DNA of 64,000 nt from an uncultured bacterium (lineage in GTDB: Bacteria > Patescibacteriota > Saccharimonadia > Saccharimonadales > Saccharimonadaceae), in assembly GCA_903952435.1 (NCBI GenBank), contig CAJBFN010000001.1, positions 62,001 through 126,000 of the forward strand, in the 5' to 3' direction. Below are positions 57,136 through 64,000 of this stretch, in pieces; within the stretch, counting starts at the first letter, position 1; every line of letters starts with the position of its first letter. A model generated the notes under the pieces. That model had not been told where the DNA came from. It ran no database searches and worked only from the letters and a program-made list of their open reading frames with translations. A program made the translations under genes and the position numbers.

Positions 57136-60100
57136 TTTAACACCAATAGAACAAGCATTCTGGTATCAACACAAGCTTAACCCTAAAAGTGACAGCAATA
57201 ACATAGTGCATAAGATTATGTTTAGTCGGCCGTTATCTAAGGTTGATCTTGATTGTTGCCTTGAGAATATGTGCAATAAATATCCCATTCTGAAATCTAG
57301 ATTTATTGACATAGACGGGACGCCCGTAAGAAAAGCTATTGGGCGCGGTTACGATATCGAGATATCAGCCGACCCGTTATCATCTATAGACAAAGCCCAA
57401 AAACAATTTGATCTTGAAAATGATAATTTGTTACGCTGCGTGCTACTCGATAGTAAAGTATTGTATGTGACAGTACCTCATATAATATTTGACGAAATTT
57501 CTTGGAATATATTCGTTAAAGATCTTTGCAAATACATCAAAGGAGATAATAATAAAACATTTGAAATCACCAAAGATACTAATTATATTCCATCAGATTT
57601 AAATACGGACATACGAATATATTGGAAGAACGAGTTAATAGGCGCCAGTGATCGAGTTGGTTTGATGAGCAATAATAGAATAATCTCAGATGGTGACAAG
57701 GACCTCTCGTTTTTCAAGCACAAGATAGATAAAGAGACGAGCAGGAAGTTAAAACAGCTTGCGATTTCACTACATTCATCGATGAATAGTATGTTGATGA
57801 CGCTGTTTTGTGTCACTTTAAATAAAACCACCTCAGACAATGACATAGTAATTGGAACGCCCGTTACAATTCGAGACGAACAATCAGAAGATCAAATAGG
57901 TTGCTATATAAATGTATTACCTTGTAGATTTATTATTAAAAATGAAGATCAAATAAATAATTTTATAAGTAAGAAATCAATGGACATGTGGAGTCATCTA
58001 GACATGCGCAACTTCTCACTACCAGAACTTTTGCGCGACCTGAAACTTGATCAAAATGACGAACTTAGGGGTTTGTATAATGTGATATTTGAGTATGTCC
58101 CACAAAAACTAGAGCAAGATAAATTAATCGTTTCTGATGATATCCTACCTAATTTAGCCGTTAAATTAGACTTAATGGTAAGCCTTTTTGAATCATTAAA
58201 CGGTACAGATATTTACGTCGAATATCGTAATACTCAATATTCCAAAGAATATATTGAAAATATTATTAAACGATTTATTAACGTCTGCGATCACACGATA
58301 ACTAATCCTGACTCAAAAATTAAGGACATATCAATATTATTTAGAGGCGAGGATAAAACTCTAATTGAGATAGGATGTGGCGATAAACGAGTCATTAAAG
58401 CCCCATATATTTGGAATAGATTCCAGACTAATGCATTTGCTAACCACGATAGTATTGCAGTAAAAAGTAATTACAAAACGTTAACTTATTCTGAGCTTGA
58501 ATATCTTTCTGCATCTTATGCAGATAAACTAGAAGAGTTAGGTGCTAGCGAAGGTTCGATTATTGGAGTATATATGAATCGTTCGGTTGAATATGTCGCA
58601 ACCATGCTAGCCATCTGGTCGCTTGGAGCCATTTATGTACCGCTCGATATTAATCAGCCAAGCGAGCGCATAACAAGTATGATTACCCAAGCCAATATAG
58701 GTTTTATTGTAACCAATTCGGATAATCGAAAAAGTATTAATGTATCTGTTCCATTTTATATTATAGATAGTCCACTAACGTTAGAATTGAAAAAAAATAG
58801 GAAAATCACGCGGAAGTATGAACCAACAGCAAATGACGTCGCATATATAATCTTTACTTCAGGGTCTACTGGATTACCGAAGGGGGTTATGATAAAACAC
58901 CAAGGATTTATGAATCATCTAGAGATAATGATCCATGAACTAGGCCTCAATAAATCCAGTGTTGTCGCTCAGACGGCCGAGGTATCATTCGATATATCAG
59001 TATGGCAACTAATATGCCCACTTCTTACTGGCGGTGCAGTGCGTATATGCAATAAGGATGACGTAACTAGTGTCCAAAAAATATACAATATTATTAATAA
59101 AGATAGAATATCCGTATTAGAAATAGTCCCATCGTTATTGTCTGTTTATCTCGAAGCTGAACAATCCAATTTGGTAGATAGAAAATGCTTAAAAAACACA
59201 ATAATTATCACTACTGGCGAGGCTATTAGCCCTTCAATTGTAAAGCAATGGTTTAATATCTATCAAAATAAACCTCTCTTAAACGCATACGGCCCAGCTG
59301 AGGCGTCTGATGATACCCATTTTTACCATATTAAGACAGATTCTAGCATTGAACAGACTATACCGATTGGACACCCGTTATTTAACATTGAAACCTACAT
59401 CCTTAATAATGATATGCAATTATGCCCGATTGGGATAATAGGGGAAATACATATTGGCGGAATCGCTGTTGCTGATGGATATATTAACGACAAAAAACTT
59501 ACAGATAAGGTTTTTATAGATAATCCTTTTTTAAATAACAAGAGCAAAATGTACAAAACTGGTGATTATGGAATGTGGCGCAATGACGGCGCACTAAACT
59601 TTTTAGGCAGGAAGGACTATCAGGTAAAGATAAACGGACAACGGCTTGAACTTGGTGAAATAGAAAACAAGATTCTTAATCTTGATTATGTAAAAGATGC
59701 AGCGGTTATATTTGAAGACACGCCTAGCGGTAAGCGTCTTCGAGGATATGTTACCTTCAAAGACAAAGCCCATGGCAATGATGATATAAAACGAGATCTT
59801 GAAAACAAACTACCTAGTTTCATGATTCCAAGAAGCATAGAAATAATTGATAATATCCCAAGAAATTCTAACGGAAAACTTGATCGAAAATATTTAGAGA
59901 GTTTAAGAGATACGGTAGTAAAAGACGAATGCCTTTATCAAATCAATAACACGACGCTCAATAATATTATAAGAATATGGTCAGACAATATTGGGCGTTC
60001 AATTAAACCAGACACAAATTATTTTGATGCTGGCGGCGATTCTCTACTTAGTGTAAAAATAGTTAATAACCTGAACAAAGCAGGAGTCCCCGTAAGTGTT

Positions 60101-61408
60101 AGGGATATATTAATGTATCAGACACCAGAAGAACTGGCAGCCACCGTTGAAGATAGGCAACTGGAGCAATTTAATCCCAATATGAAGCTTAGCGGTGATA
60201 CGCCCATACAGCTTGATTATCTAGAAGAATCAGGTAAGTATAGAGAATATGGAGAGATTCAGGCAGCTTTATTACGTTTTAGGATTAATAAAAAAGATAT
60301 CAATTTTGAAAATGTTATCTCAAGAATGTTACAAACGCATTCGTCCCTTAATCCGAAGGATCTTAAGAACATACTCAAAAGAGATGACAGTCTGGCTATA
60401 TTATCAGTAGAGCAGATTGAGAATATGGTTGAATTAATGCGTAAAGATGTCAATATTGAGCATCGACCAGCTACCTTGCGTTGGACTATATCGGATGGGA
60501 TTATATATTTATTAATAGTAACACATCATTTTGTGATAGATTATTATTCATGGAAAATCATATATGATGATATCTCATTATTATTAAACGGCATAACTCC
60601 AGAAATACATAATGATCAAATTATTAAGATATGGCTTGGAAATCGACTAAATAATTTGAGCGTGAGGAACCAAAGTAGTGATGAGTTTAAAAATAACTCA
60701 AATACAAATATCATTCACACTAAAAATAAACAGCTGATATTAGCGAGTGATACTAAAATTATTTATCACAATTTTTCTGTAGGCTATGACATAGAACTGC
60801 TATTATCAGAGAATGATATGGATATTAATAGTTTCGTCTGTTATTCAATAGCTAAAGCATATATCCAGATAACTGGTGATTCTATGTTCGAATACAATAT
60901 TGAGGCCTCAATTCGACAACTCGATAAGTCTAATATACTAAGTAAAGAGATCGGATGGATGACTTATAAATACCCCAGAGTAATTAATCATAACGACAGT
61001 GCTGCGGAAGTTTATAATGACCTGTCTAATAGTATAAATAGCGGAGTAGATTATGGGCTAATGAAATACAATATTGACTATGACGAAAGCCCAAGAATAA
61101 CCAACCCATTATGGACTATCAATTACATAGGAAAAACACTAAACGAGAATGATGATCTTAAAATTATAAAAACAAAATCCTATAAGGAAGTACCTTATAT
61201 TGAACTAGACATTATCAATAGTGGGGATCATATTACCTTTGAATGTATGACAAATACCAATCTAAGCGATAGATTTTTTGGTGATTTATGGGAAAAAATG
61301 GATAATATCATGCATACTATTTTGAACGACCTACGCACGCCCAATATAGCTATAAATCTAAGTAGCAATCGCGAAAAGAATATTTTAGATAGGATCAAAA
61401 ATGGATAA
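57125..61408 (+). CDS. NRPS extension module: C-A-PCP-E
   Basis: C motif VPHIIFDEISW; A3 IIFTSGSTGLPKGVMIKHQG; A5 NAYGPAEAS; A8 GRKDYQVKINGQRLELGEIE; PCP NYFDAGGDSLLSVKIV; E-domain motifs THHFVIDYYSW, EIGWMTYKYPRVI, YGLMKYN, INYIGK. Confidence 0.96.
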   Translation: MITNLTPIEQAFWYQHKLNPKSDSNNIVHKIMFSRPLSKVDLDCCLENMCNKYPILKSRFIDIDGTPVRKAIGRGYDIEISADPLSSIDKAQKQFDLENDNLLRCVLLDSKVLYVTVPHIIFDEISWNIFVKDLCKYIKGDNNKTFEITKDTNYIPSDLNTDIRIYWKNELIGASDRVGLMSNNRIISDGDKDLSFFKHKIDKETSRKLKQLAISLHSSMNSMLMTLFCVTLNKTTSDNDIVIGTPVTIRDEQSEDQIGCYINVLPCRFIIKNEDQINNFISKKSMDMWSHLDMRNFSLPELLRDLKLDQNDELRGLYNVIFEYVPQKLEQDKLIVSDDILPNLAVKLDLMVSLFESLNGTDIYVEYRNTQYSKEYIENIIKRFINVCDHTITNPDSKIKDISILFRGEDKTLIEIGCGDKRVIKAPYIWNRFQTNAFANHDSIAVKSNYKTLTYSELEYLSASYADKLEELGASEGSIIGVYMNRSVEYVATMLAIWSLGAIYVPLDINQPSERITSMITQANIGFIVTNSDNRKSINVSVPFYIIDSPLTLELKKNRKITRKYEPTANDVAYIIFTSGSTGLPKGVMIKHQGFMNHLEIMIHELGLNKSSVVAQTAEVSFDISVWQLICPLLTGGAVRICNKDDVTSVQKIYNIINKDRISVLEIVPSLLSVYLEAEQSNLVDRKCLKNTIIITTGEAISPSIVKQWFNIYQNKPLLNAYGPAEASDDTHFYHIKTDSSIEQTIPIGHPLFNIETYILNNDMQLCPIGIIGEIHIGGIAVADGYINDKKLTDKVFIDNPFLNNKSKMYKTGDYGMWRNDGALNFLGRKDYQVKINGQRLELGEIENKILNLDYVKDAAVIFEDTPSGKRLRGYVTFKDKAHGNDDIKRDLENKLPSFMIPRSIEIIDNIPRNSNGKLDRKYLESLRDTVVKDECLYQINNTTLNNIIRIWSDNIGRSIKPDTNYFDAGGDSLLSVKIVNNLNKAGVPVSVRDILMYQTPEELAATVEDRQLEQFNPNMKLSGDTPIQLDYLEESGKYREYGEIQAALLRFRINKKDINFENVISRMLQTHSSLNPKDLKNILKRDDSLAILSVEQIENMVELMRKDVNIEHRPATLRWTISDGIIYLLIVTHHFVIDYYSWKIIYDDISLLLNGITPEIHNDQIIKIWLGNRLNNLSVRNQSSDEFKNNSNTNIIHTKNKQLILASDTKIIYHNFSVGYDIELLLSENDMDINSFVCYSIAKAYIQITGDSMFEYNIEASIRQLDKSNILSKEIGWMTYKYPRVINHNDSAAEVYNDLSNSINSGVDYGLMKYNIDYDESPRITNPLWTINYIGKTLNENDDLKIIKTKSYKEVPYIELDIINSGDHITFECMTNTNLSDRFFGDLWEKMDNIMHTILNDLRTPNIAINLSSNREKNILDRIKNG

Positions 61409-63998
61409 CAATATAAACATAGAAAAAGTACTGCCAATATTGCCAGTACAGAGTGGCATGATAGCTGATAGCGCAGCTGGCACCGACGGCTATTACATTG
61501 AGCAGATTTGCATACAATTAAAACCAAGTATAAACGACAAAATATTATTATCGCGTATTAAGAGAATCGTTGAATCAAATGAAATCCTTAGAACAGTTTT
61601 TGACTGGTCGGAAGACAACGCAATACAGGTCATTATATCAGGGATAGAGCCTATCACAGCCATAATGTCCATAAATTCAGATATAGAACTAGACGCTATA
61701 TTAAATAAAGAAAGACAAACTTTAAAACCGATTAATATAGCTCCGCCGATCCGCTTTGCTATTGTTCATAATAAGGCAATCCAATATTTAGTCGTTACTT
61801 ATCACCATGTACTTTTAGATGGCCCTAGTGTAAACAGTCTACTTGATATTCTATGCACAGATGGCGGTTACTCAAAGAACTCAACAGAACAATATATTAA
61901 ATGGCAAAATGATAACACGTCGAGGCAACAACACATAGGAACATGGCAGGGATTATTAGACGGATTAATACCAGAGGACGGAATATTACCGATATCTCGT
62001 GACAATAAGGGTAAGTTAGCTATATCAAAAATTATGGTAGATATTGATTTTCGAGATAAATTGATTAAAAAAACAAAATCAATGAGCCTTACTCCAGCAG
62101 TTTGCATGCAAGTTCTCTGGGGGCAATGGTTAGCTTCTTATTTTTCCAAAAATAAGTTACTGTATGGGCTAGTAGTTAGTACTCGCATCAATGGGATCAA
62201 CGATCGGGCAATTGGCCCGTATATAGCGACTATACCATGTCTTGATAAATTAATGATCGGTAGTAGTTTTGTCGAAGTTAGTAAAAAGAAGCAAGAAGAT
62301 GTTCTTGCAATCGATATAGCTAAACATATTTCACTAAGGAATATTACACAAAATGTATCGCCATATACTGGACTATTTGATGCAATTCTTAACATAACGA
62401 CACATCCCGTAGTAAGCAAAAAATATTATGAGGTAATAAATACTTATGAGAATACAGGATATAAGCTTAGCGCTGATATTATAATTACCGACAATATCGA
62501 AATATTGTTTTCTTCATCTTGTCTAAAGAATAATCAGCTTAATGATGCTATACGGTCATTTTCGGAATATTGTTCTGTGCAGATAGAACAAGAAAATATA
62601 ATCGACATAGATCAAAAATATAAGATACATAAAATTAATCATATAAATGATAAAAAAACCATTAAAGATATCGACGTATTAGTTGCCCAATCTATTAATA
62701 TAGAGCCAAAAGTTGTCGATATGGAGATGTCATTCATCGAAAATGGCGGCGACTCAATAAATGCCCTTCGTCTGGTAAATTTATTACAAGCAAGAGACAT
62801 AGCCTGTTCTGTTGGTGATATCCTAAGAGCTAAGTCACTAAATAACATAACTGATAAAAATGCTGATAATGTTGGCATTCAGACACAGAAAAAAAATAAC
62901 AGCAAAGTAGAATACGAGGTAGACGTATTAAATATTCCATTTTCAACACAGCGTATAATCGACGCTTACAAAACGGGTTACGGACAGGACTATCACGAAC
63001 AAACTGCGTTTAAGCTTGCATCCGACCTTGATGTTAACATAATGAAGCTGGCATTATATGAACTTGGCATGGAAATACCAACTTTACGCTTGAAGTACTC
63101 AGAAGGGCATATAAACAAACAGAAACTAACCAATAAGCCCCGCATAAGCCTAAAGAATATTAAAAGAAATACAACTTTTGATGATTTTATCAAAAGAGTC
63201 TCCGATGATGATATGAAGCATGAAATTAATATTAACCATGGAGATTTATTTAGAGTAGTAATGCAATCATATAAAAATGGCTATTACTTCCTCATAGGTT
63301 TTTCAGCACTGGTAACCGACGGATGGTCTTTTTCAAAATTATTATCGAGGTTATTCGAAATTTATGGAGATATATCAAAAAATTGCCATACACGTCGTGT
63401 GGATGTATCTTATATTAATTACTGTAAACAATATCAAACCGACAACACTCAAATAGAGCAAGATCTACCTATAAAAAAATTATCATATTCATTTGATGTA
63501 TCTCAAAAAAAATATTATATAAATAAGGCACAAACTAATAAGATAATTAGTAACTGTAAATCTAAGAATCTAACTATTAATGATTATTTATTAAAACAAG
63601 CCATATCTATTCTTACCGGTCGAGATTTTTCAAATCTTGAAATTTATGAAAATGGTCGCAACAATTTCAGTCTTTATGATTCTGTGGGGCCGTATAGTCA
63701 TTTATTAACAAAAACAATAAATAACGTAATATCAAATAGGGCATATTTTGTTTTTGAGAATTACCCAAAAGATGATGAAAATCGCTTAAGAAATAATATG
63801 ATAGAGAATTTTAAAGAAAACGGCAATTGGCGACGCACATTATTGCCACCAGCTACAATATTAGGCTTATCGTTTGAAACAACAGAAGACGAGATTATTG
63901 TGCTAATCGCGGCTCGTAGAGGAAGTGACATTAAAATTAATGATTACTGGGAGGACTTAATTAATATTATAAATAAGGAGGATAAATATGGATTTTGA
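61401..63998 (+). CDS. NRPS protein lacking an A domain: C-PCP-C(degenerate)
   Basis: C motif YHHVLLDGPS; PCP MSFIENGGDSINALRLVNLL; second C-like domain FSTQRIIDAY...FSALVTDGWSF without the HH; TGA stop at 63996-63998. Confidence 0.92.
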   Translation: MDNNINIEKVLPILPVQSGMIADSAAGTDGYYIEQICIQLKPSINDKILLSRIKRIVESNEILRTVFDWSEDNAIQVIISGIEPITAIMSINSDIELDAILNKERQTLKPINIAPPIRFAIVHNKAIQYLVVTYHHVLLDGPSVNSLLDILCTDGGYSKNSTEQYIKWQNDNTSRQQHIGTWQGLLDGLIPEDGILPISRDNKGKLAISKIMVDIDFRDKLIKKTKSMSLTPAVCMQVLWGQWLASYFSKNKLLYGLVVSTRINGINDRAIGPYIATIPCLDKLMIGSSFVEVSKKKQEDVLAIDIAKHISLRNITQNVSPYTGLFDAILNITTHPVVSKKYYEVINTYENTGYKLSADIIITDNIEILFSSSCLKNNQLNDAIRSFSEYCSVQIEQENIIDIDQKYKIHKINHINDKKTIKDIDVLVAQSINIEPKVVDMEMSFIENGGDSINALRLVNLLQARDIACSVGDILRAKSLNNITDKNADNVGIQTQKKNNSKVEYEVDVLNIPFSTQRIIDAYKTGYGQDYHEQTAFKLASDLDVNIMKLALYELGMEIPTLRLKYSEGHINKQKLTNKPRISLKNIKRNTTFDDFIKRVSDDDMKHEININHGDLFRVVMQSYKNGYYFLIGFSALVTDGWSFSKLLSRLFEIYGDISKNCHTRRVDVSYINYCKQYQTDNTQIEQDLPIKKLSYSFDVSQKKYYINKAQTNKIISNCKSKNLTINDYLLKQAISILTGRDFSNLEIYENGRNNFSLYDSVGPYSHLLTKTINNVISNRAYFVFENYPKDDENRLRNNMIENFKENGNWRRTLLPPATILGLSFETTEDEIIVLIAARRGSDIKINDYWEDLINIINKEDKYGF

Positions 63999-64000
63999 GA
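63988..64000 (+). CDS. Start of a further operon gene overlapping the NRPS stop (cut by the window edge)
   Basis: AAGGAGGATAAATATGGATTTTGAGA: strong RBS plus ATG overlapping the upstream TGA. Confidence 0.6.

Noticed and set aside
61401-63998. UGA recoding (as in Gracilibacteria/Absconditabacteria)
   Set aside because: Genes end sensibly at TGA (for example 55409-55411 and 63996-63998) with overlapping downstream starts, consistent with the standard bacterial code.
1-64000. CRISPR arrays, prophage or transposase genes
   Set aside because: No regular direct-repeat/spacer arrays, phage structural genes or transposase motifs were recognised in the sequence or ORF translations.

Overview
The window looks like a chromosomal segment from a Patescibacteria/CPR bacterium, most likely Saccharibacteria-like. 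That placement is inferred from gene content and was not computed. The first ~45 kb is mostly core: ruvCAB, recA-recX, a pilB/C/M/N/O-type type IV pilus operon with several prepilins, tsaE/tsaB, rny, a cation P-type ATPase, murT-gatD, a membrane-anchored Clp-like ATPase, an HTH-MurA fusion, glyA, murB, uppP, phosphoketolase, folD and six tRNAs. From ~45 kb the content becomes accessory: single-gene enzymes that resemble resistance or metabolite-modification genes (beta-lactamase-fold hydrolase, NUDIX, NADAR, APH-like kinase, GrpB, MccF-like S66 peptidase, GNAT). These lead into a tightly packed operon (DUF2087, HDAC-family deacetylase, Sfp-type PPTase, NodU/TobZ-type carbamoyltransferase, then at least three NRPS proteins: A-T, C-A-T-E and C-T-C*) that runs off the right edge. 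The two main discovery candidates are (1) this NRPS plus carbamoyltransferase operon in a reduced-genome CPR lineage, and (2) a recurrent structured element at tRNA 3' ends. In that element the CCA end is built into a terminator hairpin, followed by an inverted copy of the tRNA T-arm, a conserved GCGCAGTG...GTTTAC...GCAAGCG module, and in two cases a duplicated tRNA 3' end ~183-204 bp away. Widespread leaderless-type promoters (TATAAT 4-10 nt upstream of ATG) are also visible.
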